Assembly (NCBI GenBank): GCA_016617785.1
Contig: JADILM010000004.1
Span: 1,984,001-2,048,000 of the forward strand
Direction: 5' to 3'
DNA from: Sporobolomyces roseus
Lineage: Eukaryota > Basidiomycota > Microbotryomycetes > Sporidiobolales > Sporidiobolaceae
DNA length: 64,000 nt
The position numbers were made by a program, and so were the translations under genes. The notes under the pieces are model-generated. The model was not told the origin of the DNA. It saw nothing but the letters and a program-made list of their open reading frames with translations, and did no database searches. This document shows, piece after piece, positions 22,490 through 32,177 of the stretch (positions are counted from its first letter, which is position 1; each line of letters begins with the position of its first letter).

Positions 22490-23281
22490 TGTCGAATGAA
22501 TGTAGAGTGTGGAAGTAAGAGTGTGAGAGTGGCAGTGAATGATGGAAGAGAGAGAAGTGAGGAAGAAAGAGAACGAGTTTGACTGATTAGCTTCGTCGAC
22601 GAGGATGATAAAGCTTCGGATATTGCTTTGATCAAAACTTCGGACATGGTCAACTACAAGATTTCGGATATCAAGCTTGCGAAAGATCCAGACTCGACAA
22701 AAAACTAAGCGAAAGTTGTGAAGACCCGACGACGAGAAGACGAAGGACCGAATCAAGAGGGTCAGATTGGGGAGACTGTAGGAAGCTCCAAGGCACAGTA
22801 TACGGCTCTGAAGAGGGATCTGATCAAATTTGTGAGTTTGTGTAACTTGCGAAGAAATCGCGACCTTTCGAAAGACTCTAACTTAATCTGAGAGTATTCA
22901 CCTTTCACTTCAACCTCTCGCTTTGATCGACTCGAATACCTCGATCTTCAAGTTGAACGCTCAAGGTGAGTCTGCTACTGGTCTCAGCGGTCCCTGAGGG
23001 CTAGCGAGGGAAAGCTAGACTGGAGATGAGGCGCCGAGGAGGTTCAGGAAAGAGCGAGGGAGACTCTAGGGAAGGCGGAGAGGGCATTAGTAGCCTATAG
23101 CTAGGTACTGGAGACTATCGAAGGGCTATAGAGGTCGACAGCGGAGAGGAAACGAGTGATCTCTTTGGTTGATTCTGCCCCAATCTGGTTTGCATTCGAG
23201 TGCAGCTGCTATGCCAAACTACTTGCTTTCGATGCGCGAATGCTGACCCACCTTGATCTCACAGACTCGAACCAGATCAAA
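22490..23281 (+). other. Divergent SDR/P4 control region with P4 leader exon and intron
   Basis: This holds the SDR promoter on the left and the P4 leader on the right. The leader exon ends at about 22965 (CTCAAG before GTGAGT). An intron of about 299 bases ends at CACAG (23264), shortly before the P4 ATG. The leader shares CTCGCTTTGATCGACTCGAA with the P4' and P6 leaders. No protein-coding gene is seen. Confidence 0.55.
22615..22671 (-). promoter_or_regulatory. Three ATRTCCGAA elements 24 bases apart, left SDR promoter
   Basis: On the plus strand TTCGGATAT is at 22615-22623, TTCGGACAT at 22639-22647 and TTCGGATAT at 22663-22671. The start-to-start spacing is exactly 24 bases. The array lies about 125-180 bases upstream of the left SDR start. 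The same array with the same spacing is kept on the right arm, suggesting binding sites for a transcription factor. CCG/CGG cores are typical of Zn2Cys6 regulators, but the factor is unknown. Confidence 0.6.
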
Positions 23282-24645
23282 ATGATGCTTCCGACAGAAT
23301 TACTTGTTCTCATATTCTCCTTCGTTCAAGCCAAAGATTCGACTCCAACTCGTGAGTCTGCCTTGTTCGCGTTGCACGTTGTCCACGTTGATCCAACCAT
23401 AGCAATACAGACGATTCACAGAGAACTCTCGCTTCACTCGCTCTCACCTCGAGAAACTTCCTCCCACTTGCTCGAGAACACCTTTACACCCGTCCTCTCG
23501 TCGCCCTCAAGTCCGAAGCATCCTGGTTCAAGGCAGTCAAGCTTGCTGGTACACTCGCTGAGAGTCGACTCGGCGGAATGGTTCGTGATCTCGTCGGTCT
23601 CGTAACCTGGATGAACGTACTTCGACAAGGCGAACCAGCTGCTCAACTCCCTTACCAAGCTCAAGGTTGTAGCTCAGCCTACTCATGGACTCTTCAGATG
23701 CTCAGCCTCTGTCCACGTCTCGCTCGAACGGATCTGTTCTTCACCTCACAATTCGACTTGAACCTCGTCCTCAAGGCGATCGAACCTTCTGCCTCGACCC
23801 TTCGTTCTATCAGGTTCAGAACAGTATCACGCCTAGACGGATCTCGATCAACCCTTCTCACACCGCTGAGATACGTAGAGTCTGCCCTCCGTAGCCCGGT
23901 CCTTCGTCGAATCTGCCGACTTACTCTCGTCGATGTATACGACACATCTTCTCAGACCGCCCGTTCTCTGATTGCGCCCAGCCTCTCGTCACTTCTCATT
24001 CACGAGGCGGTGGGGAAATCAAACTTACTGCAACTCATCCCCGAAAATCTCTCGATGCTTCGTTACCTCTCCCTCCGAACCCAAACGAATCGACCTTTTC
24101 CTCCCGACCTTTCGCCCATTTTCGCTCGACTCACCTCCAGCATACAAGAGATCTCTTTCGTCACCTTTGCCCGCTTCACCATCGCACCGGCACTATCTCA
24201 ATATCTTCTCCCTTCGCCGTCGACTCCCATCATTCCTCTCGAACATTTCCTTCGCTTCCCAAACCTTCGCTCCCTCCAACTCTGCGGATTTATCGGTCCA
24301 TCTCTCTCCCTCCTCCAACAGCTCGCTTCGTCTTGCCCGCTTCTTTCCCTCATCGACTTCGAGGAATCTTTTTGGATCTCGAACGATTCTACCCTCGGTT
24401 ACTCCGCAACCGATCTCTACTACGAAGCGATCTTCCCTGAGGACTGCATCACCCTCGAATTCAAGAAGCTCTCGAAACTTCGAGAGCTCAATCTGGGCTA
24501 CCTACCGACCTCGGATCCTTCGAAATTCAGCAAGTTGGAGAAATCGATGAAAGAACGGAGCATCAAGCTTACTTGGACGATGTGTCGCGGTGCAAGACAG
24601 ATGTGCGGATGCGGCTATTACCATTATGACGAAGACAGTGATTGA
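23282..24645 (+). CDS. F-box/LRR-like protein P4
   Basis: Exon 1 encodes MMLPTELLVLIFSFVQAKDS. After one intron (GTGAGT to ATACAG) the frame continues DSQRTLASLALTSRNFLPLA and REHLYTRPLV, completing an F-box pattern. Leucine-rich repeats follow, including LCPRLARTDLFFTSQFDLNL, NLRSLQLCGFIGPSLSLLQQ and SLIDFEESFWISND. It ends with a Cys/Tyr-rich tail, RQMCGCGYYHYDEDSD. The frame is open throughout. Its mirror partner P4' (39901-41215) is closely related but lacks the tail because of a stop. Likely a substrate receptor of an SCF ubiquitin ligase, by family only. Confidence 0.78.
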
Positions 24646-25229
24646 TGTTAGTTGGAACGGCAAGTTGAGGTGAGAGAAGGAAACAACAAGGAAAAGAAAC
24701 AACGCTTGAATTGGGAAGGAACGCTTGAGAAACGCTTGAGAACTGTCGAGGGTAGTTGTAGTTGTGCAATGGCTTTACGAATCTTGCTTCTTGTTCGCTT
24801 GACAAGCGAAAGTAAGCGAACTCATCGAAACTATTTCGCAGCGAACTTCGGGAGTCGAGGTTCAGCGATATATCGCAGGAATCGCTCAGCATATCACACA
24901 GGTCAGCCTGTCGTCGAACTCATTTGGCCCGAGTCATCGGAGGGAAAGTTTGCGATGAGTTTGAGCGAAAACCGACTTGCCTTTCCACTCTTCACTTTGT
25001 CTCTCGCTTTGATCGACTCGAATACCTCAAGCATTCGACTTTGCTCTCAAGGTGAGTCTACTACAGCTATTATCGATCCTCGAGGTATAGTCAGGGACAA
25101 ATTAGAAAGCGAAGATGAGCGTAGAACATCGGATCAAAGGGCAGCGAGGAGGTCTAGCTGGAGTGTGGGGGAGATGTAGAGAGTATAACATACTCCCGAG
25201 GAGACTATTGAAGGTCTCAGAGACTCGGA
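24646..25229 (+). other. P4 3' end and P6 leader region, left arm
   Basis: This matches the P6' leader and the P4'-P6' spacer on the right arm (about 39270-39800). A leader exon ends in CTCAAG before GTGAGTCTACTACAGCT near 25050. The P6 protein start that should follow has been lost with the internal deletion described for the next feature. Confidence 0.5.
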
Positions 25230-25483
25230 CGAGCGGAATAGTGATCGATACTTCCTCCTCCCTCAACCTCGACAAGAACTCTCTCTCCCGCTCAGAGGAA
25301 TTGGAGAGTACGTTGGAAAGGTTCAAGCATCTCAAGAAGCTCGATCTCGGCGTCCTCCCAACGACGAACCAACAAGCTTACGACTCGGTCAAGATTGGAT
25401 TGGAAGAGCGAGGGGTCGAAGTCGAGTGGAAGTGCTGTCGTGCACTCTTGCGTTGTCCTGTGTGTCAGACTATGCATGGATGA
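25230..25483 (+). pseudogene. P6 remnant: last ~60 codons of an F-box/LRR-like gene
   Basis: The open frame ELESTLERFKHLKKLDLGVL then PTTNQQAYDSVKIGLEERGV matches the C-terminus of P6' (FKKLSKVDLGVLPTSDRQAY). It ends in CPVCQTMHG, as P6' ends in CTRCGKDHA. In front of it, sequence matching the P6' leader (AAGAACTCTCTCTCCCG) runs up to about 25297. The F-box and nearly all repeats, about 1.1-1.2 kb in P6', are therefore missing from this copy by an internal deletion. It is unlikely to make a working protein. Confidence 0.8.
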
Positions 25484-25773
25484 AGCTTGTCAGGGGTCAT
25501 TGATCAGGGAAGAGAAATCATTTAGCTTGACGAAGAAGTGAGGAAAGATTGAATCGCTTGCATTGTACTCTGTCCATACTCTCCTCGTCTGTCAGAGACT
25601 TCAATCGATCAGGAACAATCGAGCGAGAGAAGTGCGGATATTATCGACAACAAGCGAAGACAACAGAAATAACGAAAAGCGACAAAACATCACATCCCAC
25701 CGTTCAATACAACAAGCGTTCCCCTCCTGGCTGCGCTTCCTCACCTCCGCGCATCGACCCAACATTTCCTCGA

Positions 25774-27415
25774 TCAATTATCTCCATCGACATTGAAAGC
25801 TGGCACGAAGAGCGTCAAAACACCTCCCTGCAGATCATCTTTCGAATCTCCAACGTAAACGTAAAAGATCGCACAGTGTCCCGGACAGAGACCTGTAGCA
25901 GCTCGTTATGAGCTCAACACTTAAAAGAGCAAGGGAAGACTCACAGAAGATCGTTGTTTGAGCGATAGAGTAAGAAGCGAGGAATTTGAGCAAATTCTTC
26001 GTTTCCACCGTTACCGAGAATCGCTGATTCGGATCTTCTTGACCGTTCAGGGGATCACCTTCTATATGAGTAAAGTGTCAGTAAGGGTGAACGGGAGGCG
26101 AGACGAGATCAAGGCCAAGGAGAGGAGAGGAACGAGAATGATGAGAAGAGAAGAAAGGTTGAACTCACCTTCATCTTCTCCCAGATTGGGTCGCTTCAGA
26201 TTCAACCATTCCGTTTCGACTTTCGCTTCATCCGCCTCAGCGCGCATCCTATCAGCATTACAACGGATGCGTCAGTCTCTTCCTTTGAGTCTCATTCGAT
26301 TCGCCCTTCGAAGCGTTCATGTGCTTGCTCGCGCTCAAGCTGAAGCGAGACCGATCAATCACGAGAGGATGATGTGAGAGAGCTGAACGTACTGAAAGAG
26401 TCCAGCGTTGTTTGCTGACAAAGTGATGACAGGTGAAATCGTCTTCATTCGTTCTGCCACGGTTCGAAGGATCTGAAGCGGTGGAAGAAGGAGTGCTGCC
26501 TGTTATACGGGAGAAAAAAAAGACAATCAGTCATACGATCAGAGTTGCTGAGCTGGAGAGGAGAGAAGAGACTAAGACGGAGATGTCCGAGAGCAAGTGA
26601 AAGAGGGAAGAAGGCGATGGCGAGAGAAGTCGGAGAGGAAGAGAAGCGAGAGCGCGACGTACATCGGGAGCAGGACAGAGAGGTTCCTTCAATTGTTCGA
26701 CATCTTCTAGCTTCTTCACCTTGACGAAGACATCTTGAGTGATTTCTAGACGTTTTCCCATTCGACTCTGCGATAGTCGGTCTCTGGTCAGTCTCGCGGC
26801 GCAGGGTCGCGAGAGTCGCAGATATAGACCCGCAGCACTCTCTATGACGATCGACAAGACAGGATGAGCTCCTTTACCTGTTCCTCCAGGTCCTTCTCCT
26901 CCTTTCTTCGCTAGTTTGATCGTTGCTTTCGTCGATCCCTGCGTACCTTGAGCTGTCAATCCAAAGTCCGTGTGAGGAAGAGTGACAGTTGACTCACAGC
27001 TGCAGACTTGAGTGCTCTTGCGAGTGCATCGGTCGCTACTTCGAGATAGATTTCGTTTGAAGAATTGGATTCGAGTCTGAAAGTTTCAATCTTGAAGATA
27101 GAGTTCTGCACGGTTCGAGCTCTGTCGTCAGATCGACGATTACTTGTTCGAGAGGTAGATAGAGTAGCTCACCACAGCGATTTGACTGAATCGAGGGAAG
27201 AAAAGCGAAGAGAAATAGTTAGTTTGCTCTTCGAATAGATTGCTGAATATCGTCCTGACTTACCTCCATACTTGTATTCCACCTCTCTCTCCCTGACAGA
27301 TCAGATGAATCGCATCGGCCTTCAGTTTGAGAGTTGCGACTTTGGACAAAGGAGCGAGAGAAGTGATCAACCGAGTCAATTGAGTAGTGTTTGAAATGTC
27401 GGCTCGGAACCGCAT
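25774..27415 (-). CDS. HUS1: Checkpoint clamp subunit Hus1, left copy
   Basis: Starts MRFRADISNTTQLTRLITSL. Exons then give HLICQGERGGIQVW, ETFRLESNSSNEIYLEVATD, STKATIKLAKKGGEGPGGTG, SRMGKRLEITQDVFVKVKKL and EPLCPAPD. These are followed by a proline/leucine helix with ERMKTISPVITLSANNAGLF, and by FSVTVETKNLLKFLASYSIA. The last exon gives the PGHCAIFYVYVGDSKDDLQ segment and FVPAFNVDGDN. The order and spacing fit Hus1, a PCNA-like ring subunit of the 9-1-1 (Rad9-Hus1-Rad1) clamp loaded at DNA damage. About eight introns are needed. The gene is divergent from P5. A second intact copy lies at 35915-37566. Confidence 0.9.
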
Positions 27416-27873
27416 TCCTCCTTGTAGTGGATCAGAGCAATCAGAAGCGAGTTAGAGAGTTGGAAGGTGGAGAGTAAGAAGGAGAGCAATTGGATTCTTT
27501 TCTTCAACTTGAACTATTCACTCTCACTAGCTCTGGTATCGATTCGAAGTGACTGGTCTATACAAGAAGCTCTCAGGCGAGTCCTTCAACTTCCTTCAGC
27601 TCTCTCTGTAGCGGTACGGAAGCGGGAAAGTCAGCGGGAGATGAACTTTGGAGAAAGGCTTCAACAGGTTCGGCGAAGGCGTGGGAGGCAGTAGAAGGTC
27701 TCCAAGGGATAGGGTGTCTCGGTTCGAGCAGAATGGGATGCTCTGCAGGCGCTGAAGGGAGGATTGCAGGCAGTTTCTCCTTCCTCATCAAGCGGTCACT
27801 CAACTGCTCCATTCCTTCCTCCTACGGGCTCTCGAAGACCTCCACTGACACCTTCGTGCCATCTGACTCAGAC
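27416..27873. promoter_or_regulatory. HUS1/P5 divergent promoter, left arm
   Basis: About 460 bases lie between divergent genes and closely match 35453-35914 on the right arm, with roughly 95% identity by eye over about 165 bases from 27505. The P5 leader exon ends at CTCTCAG (27576). The next bases are GCGAGT, where the right arm has GTGAGT, so the left leader intron has a GC donor. Confidence 0.6.
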
Positions 27874-29207
27874 ATGACGATTCCTACTCTTCCTGAAGAT
27901 GTTCTCGAAATCATTTTCGATTTCGTTCATGACAAATCCGCTGCTCCCACCGGTACGGGACCTCAATCACTTGCTTGAGCCATACTCAGAGATACTCACA
28001 CGCTCTCCGTCTAGTCGAATCTCAAGGGACCTTCAGTTCTCTCTGCCTCGTCTCGAAAACTTTCCTTCCCCTCGCTCGCGTTCGACTCTACTATCGTCCT
28101 TTCCGATCGGAGGACGATTCCTCTCGAAACGTCAAGAGAATCATCAATACCTTACAGACCGCTATATCCCTCCGCCCCCTCGTCCGCATACTCCTCTCAC
28201 TCGGCTCCTCACCTTCATACCTTCCCCTATTCGATCTTTGTCCACACGTCGTCGCACTTGGGCTGGACTGCTCGTACGGTAAACCGACCAAGTCACAGCT
28301 ACTTGTCGCTCTCAAACCACTCATCGGAGTGCGCAAGCTCTCACTCGTATGCCCGACCTCGCCATCCTTCGACTGGCGTTCGTTCGCTCTCGAAATCCTC
28401 GCATTCCCCACCTTTGCCGCTTTGGAGGACCTTCTCATTGAGACCGGGCCAACAAACAATCAGCCTCTCCTGCATGCTCCAGTCCTTCTGCCGCTCAAAT
28501 CCCTTACTACCGATTCTCCATACGACACCTTAAGCTTCGAAACTATCGAGCCACTTCTCCCAGCCGATGTGACCCTTACGAAATCGCTTACTTTGAACGA
28601 AGTTCGATTCACGTCTATTGAGATGCAGAACCTCCTGGAAAGGTTGGGATCGACCATCGCTTCTCTTTCGCTCGGCGCGCGCCCAAACCGGAGCACGATC
28701 TTCGCCCGACCTTACAGGTCCGACCTGGATCTCCCTCACATACCCACTCTTCCCTTCACTCGCTTTCCAAACCTCGTCTCCCTCGCTCTTCCTCACACTC
28801 AAGGTCCTTCCCTTCGTTTATTGAAGACCCTCGCCTCCTCCTGCCGTCATCTCGTCGAACTCGATTTCTTCGGATCAGTCTGGACATCCGACGCTTCTTT
28901 ACCCCCAGATCTTACCGCACAAGAGCATTTCGACCTCGTCTTCCATCAGCAAGCCATTCTCTCCGCGCTCGAATCACTTCAGAAGCTCAAGAAGGTTACT
29001 TTAGGATGCTTGATGTATTCAGATGACACGCAAAAGTACGCCGAAATTGAGGATGTATTGGAAGGAAGAGGGATTGAAGTCGATTGGAATCCGGTCGATG
29101 CAGATGCAGACGACGCCATTTCCGATGAATACCACTACGAGGATGATGATGGCTTCCGAGGATTCCGCTTCAACTGTACGCAGGGTGGACCTAGGCTATC
29201 GTTTTGA
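27874..29207 (+). CDS. F-box/LRR-like protein P5, left copy
   Basis: Exon 1 encodes MTIPTLPEDVLEIIFDFVHD. The intron runs from GTACGG to TCTAG. The second exon reads VESQGTFSSLCLVSKTFLPL, a clear F-box. Repeats follow (RKLSLVCPTSPSFDWRSFAL, FPNLVSLALPHTQGPSLRLL, HLVELDFFGSVWTSDA). The C-terminus is acidic and then aromatic (DDAISDEYHYEDDDGF). The frame is open to the stop at 29205-29207. Bases 28038-28408 are about 99% identical to the mirror copy P5' while the following sequence is clearly diverged. Function is inferred only from the family: substrate recognition in an SCF complex. Confidence 0.8.
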
Positions 29208-31101
29208 GGGAGAAGTTGCGTAAGAACTGAAAAGAGAACGAGGATCGGGAGGGTAGGAAAGAAAGGAAAGCGCGAACGCTTGCTTCATGTAATTCTACTA
29301 TCGGTTGTACGTACGCTGTCTACCCTTATCTATTCGCTCGCATCCCTCCGAGAGTCAATGAGATGCAAGAGAGCACTTTTGTCAGGGGATAGGGGGTTCG
29401 ACAGATTTGAACAAATATGGTCTAATTTGCACTAGCCAGCTTACTTGACGTTATTAGGTCAAATCCGCGACCTCACTTAGCTAATTAGCGAACGAGATTG
29501 CAAGTTTGGTCAAATTTGGTCAAATTTGGTCGTAGGGAGAGCAAATTTGCCAGTAGCTCGACAAATTTGCCTCGCTCTCGCCCAATTTGCCCTAATATGA
29601 GCTAGAACATCCGCCAGACGGTTGTTGGATACATTACCAACGCTCCTGAGCTCCTGAAGTGCTCTGTGCTGTCAGGGAACGTCAAAATCGTCGAATACGT
29701 CGTCGTCGCTTTGATTTCTTGCGAATCATAATTCAGCTTGATGGCAATCAAAGCGCTCGAAGCTAAAGCTTCTGGGACATCTCGTTCAGCTCTAGATCGG
29801 TATGGGAGCAGGGCGAGGCCCGAGAAGCCGGTGGAGCGAGCTTGAAGATGATCCGAAAGCTTTCTTTCGAGCTTTCGCTCTGTCTAGCCTTTTTCAATGC
29901 GCTACCGATGGAAAGCTTAGTTTCGCTACAATCTAGCAGGTCCAGTCCTATCGTGCATCGATCAACGGGGACTGAGACGTCTCAGAACCAGGTTAGAAAG
30001 GTCGATCAAGAAAAATGCGCAGGCGAGGACGAGTTTTGGGTCATGATATACCTCCGCAAGCGGTATCATCAGCTCAGAGTCGGGACCCGTCGTCACAAAA
30101 AGCGTGCGGCCTCGTAAGAAGTTCGGAAAGAGCTGTACTGGACGTCGTCGGTGAGAAGCTTGTCCGTCGCTCGAAACGCGCTCTGGAGTTGTCTGCCCGA
30201 GTTCAACCGCCACACGGATGTCACTTTGGTGTCCCACGATAAGAAGATACCAACATCCAGACTCTGGGCAAGTGAGGTCGCTGTGAAAGCTCACAGACGT
30301 CGAAGAACTTTTCGCAAAGCTGGACAGCGGCATTCTCGTTACTCGTACTCGCTTCTGACATCGCAGCGTCCTTCCGGCGTCAATACAAGACGACGTGAAT
30401 GTCCCCGAGTGAGATCAAAAGCTGTAGACCGAGTTCCGAGCGGGATCCGAGCTCAGCAAGTTTGCTCAAATTTGGGCTAATTTGCTCAAATTTGGGCTAA
30501 TTTGCTCAAATTTGCTAACGCTCTGCCTAATTTGCCTCGGGGTTGGCAAATTTGCTCTCTGAGGAAGCAAATAAGGTCAACTAAGTCAAGGGTCGAGCAT
30601 ATAAGGTCAAATCAGTCTATTTTTCAAATTAGGGCAAATCAGACAAAATCTGCGAAGTCCGTGTTTCCTGACATTGATTGCCGAATTTTGTGCAAAATGC
30701 CTGAATATCCCACTCTCGGGCCCGACAGTTCCCTCCTCACTCGTGCAGATCGTCGACCGCACTCGTCCTGTCAGACAAGCTCAGCCAGCAGGGGCTTCCG
30801 ATATCAAGCTGAAATCGACGTTCAGTCTTTCCTTCGGAAGTTGCAAGAGGACCACTTACTTCCTTCACCTTCACTCGCAATCTCAGTCAGCTATTGGGAG
30901 AGTTTGTCATTGCTCTCACTAGTTTACTGCCGGTTTGATAGCGCTCACTTCGAAACGTTCAACAATGTGCAACTCTCCAGCCGGTGACAGAGCCGAATAT
31001 GACTTGGCTTGATCTTGATAAAGAGAAAGAGGTAAAGTACTGCTAGTTACAAGAGGGAAGGAGACTACTACACTAGGCTTGAGGATCAAAGTAGTGCGAA
31101 A
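29208..31101. other. Gene-poor core segment with AAATTTG-rich ends
   Basis: No convincing gene lies in this stretch of about 1.9 kb. Two zones, 29400-29600 and 30450-30660, carry many AAATTTG/CAAATTT words on either side of about 850 bases of non-repetitive sequence. A short plus-strand frame near 30205 (HTDVTLVSHDKKIPTSRLWA) faintly recalls a BTB-domain start but breaks off soon after, so it is at most a relic. The segment belongs to neither arm of the inverted duplication. Confidence 0.5.
29400..30660. mobile_element. Possible degenerate mobile element with 16-base inverted repeats
   Basis: A perfect 16-base inverted pair is present: GAGAGCAAATTTGCCA at 29537-29552 and its reverse complement at 30544-30559. 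Each lies in a cluster of similar words, including a tandem of GGGCTAATTTGCTCAAATTT units at about 30463-30518. Such subterminal arrays are seen in some DNA transposons. No transposase motif, target-site duplication or clean terminal repeat was found, so this is a tentative call. Confidence 0.3.
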
Positions 31102-31818
31102 CTAGGAGGTGTAGCCAGCTAAATCGAAGGTAAAGAAGAGTCAGCTCAGAATTCTCGCGTCGACGCCTGCTGGTGACCACCCGTCGACGGCAACGATACG
31201 AACGAGGTCAAATAGGGAGAAAAGACGTACCGGCAGCACAAGTTCCGGGAGCGCATCCACAACTTTCACTCTTCGAGCAGGTCTTCCTGGCACTTTCAGC
31301 AGCCTCACAGGTCCCAGCAGCGCATGAGCATTCTCCCTATACCATCCCAACAAACCAATCAGTACAAGCTCTCAATCACAAGCAGATCTCGACGACGAGT
31401 TGCGAAACAGAAAGTTCTTCGAACTCACGTTCTTCCCCTTTGCACAACCCATCTTTGCTTCACTAGCTTTACAAACTCCATCCGCGCACCCACACTTGCC
31501 TTCCTTCGCATAAGCGCATCCTTCGTGTGCCGAACAAGCTGATTTCGAGTTTGCGGCGGATTTGACTGCTGGTGCGCAGGCACAGTTTTGGCCACAGATA
31601 ATTGTTTGCTGTTTAGTCTATTTCACGGGGAAGCGTCGAGGGAGTACGGGAAGAGGGAGAAAGGGGGAAAGTGGCGTATGTGGGGGTTGAAGGAGAGAGG
31701 AGAAAGAGAAGGAGAGCAACAGAAGGAGGGACGCAGGCGAGAGGAGGAGGGAGACAGATGTGTCAGCGATCGAGCGAATAGACACAGAGACAACGCAAGG
31801 AAGACTCACGGTTGACAT
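31102..31818 (-). CDS. Metallothionein, 16 cysteines
   Basis: Four short exons encode about 103 residues, easily missed because no single frame is long. Exon 1 is MST. Exon 2 begins QTIICGQNCACAPAVKSAAN and later has EGKCGCADGVCKAS and MGCAKGKN. Exon 3 has GECSCAAGTCEAAESARKTC and SCGCAPGTC. The last exon ends in AGYTS. Introns carry GTGAGT and GTACGT donors. The 16 Cys fall mostly in C-x-C-x4-C modules separated by Ala/Lys/Ser spacers, with no His and one Tyr near each end. Such proteins bind Cu(I), Zn or Cd as thiolate clusters in the cytosol, and multi-module forms are known in basidiomycete yeasts. Metal preference cannot be told. The gene sits in the unique core between the duplicated arms. 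Confidence 0.88.
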
Positions 31819-32177
31819 GATCGATGAGAGGGGTTGAGAGGTTGAGTCTGAATGAGTTGAGGTTCGAAGGAGTAGTAGAAGGTTGAGAGTGTTGGAGTTT
31901 TAGTTGTTGATTGTAGAGCGTGAGAGTGAAGAGTAGAAGAGGAAGAGAGGAGATGAGAAAGAGGGAAGGAAGGAAAAAGATCGAAAGGTTCGCTGACCTT
32001 CTCCTCCCCTCTCAGATTCGAACCGAAAACAGGTGTTCCAATCAGAACTCTCCGATATGCACTCAACTCTGAAGAATTAGGGAAACTGTATGACAAGCAA
32101 AGAAGACTATGTATAACGAACTACGACGTACTGAAATGAGAAACGCAAGACTTGCAAAATTCGGAAGCGATTCAAAA
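31819..32177. promoter_or_regulatory. Metallothionein promoter region
   Basis: About 360 bases lie between the SYLF gene's stop and the metallothionein start, both on the minus strand, so this should hold the metallothionein promoter. I looked for obvious metal-response repeats such as HTHNNGCTGD or TGCGCNC and do not see a convincing cluster. Confidence 0.4.

Larger units (their letters stand above)
19200..29207. repeat. Left arm of a large inverted segmental duplication
   Basis: Six gene units in order and orientation, P3(+), SDR(-), P4(+), P6 remnant(+), HUS1(-) and P5(+), are matched in mirror order by 34087-45350. The match covers introns, leader exons and divergent promoters as well as exons, but at uneven identity. 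Limits are approximate: the inner edge is near the P5 stop, and the outer edge is in the P3 leader. Sequence beyond each end (DCC1 left, core right) has no counterpart. Confidence 0.85.

Noticed and set aside
23972..24550. 192-codon plus-strand frame inside P4
   Set aside because: It is a different frame of the P4 coding exon. The same shadow occurs in P4', as expected from shared sequence rather than from an overlapping gene.
29962..30333. 123-codon minus-strand frame in the core
   Set aside because: No domain is recognised, there is no splice context, and the opposite strand is equally open. Treated as non-coding.
30151..30480. Possible BTB-domain gene (DVTLVSHDKKIP)
   Set aside because: Only about 15 residues resemble a BTB start. 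The frame then loses all resemblance, so at most a relic.
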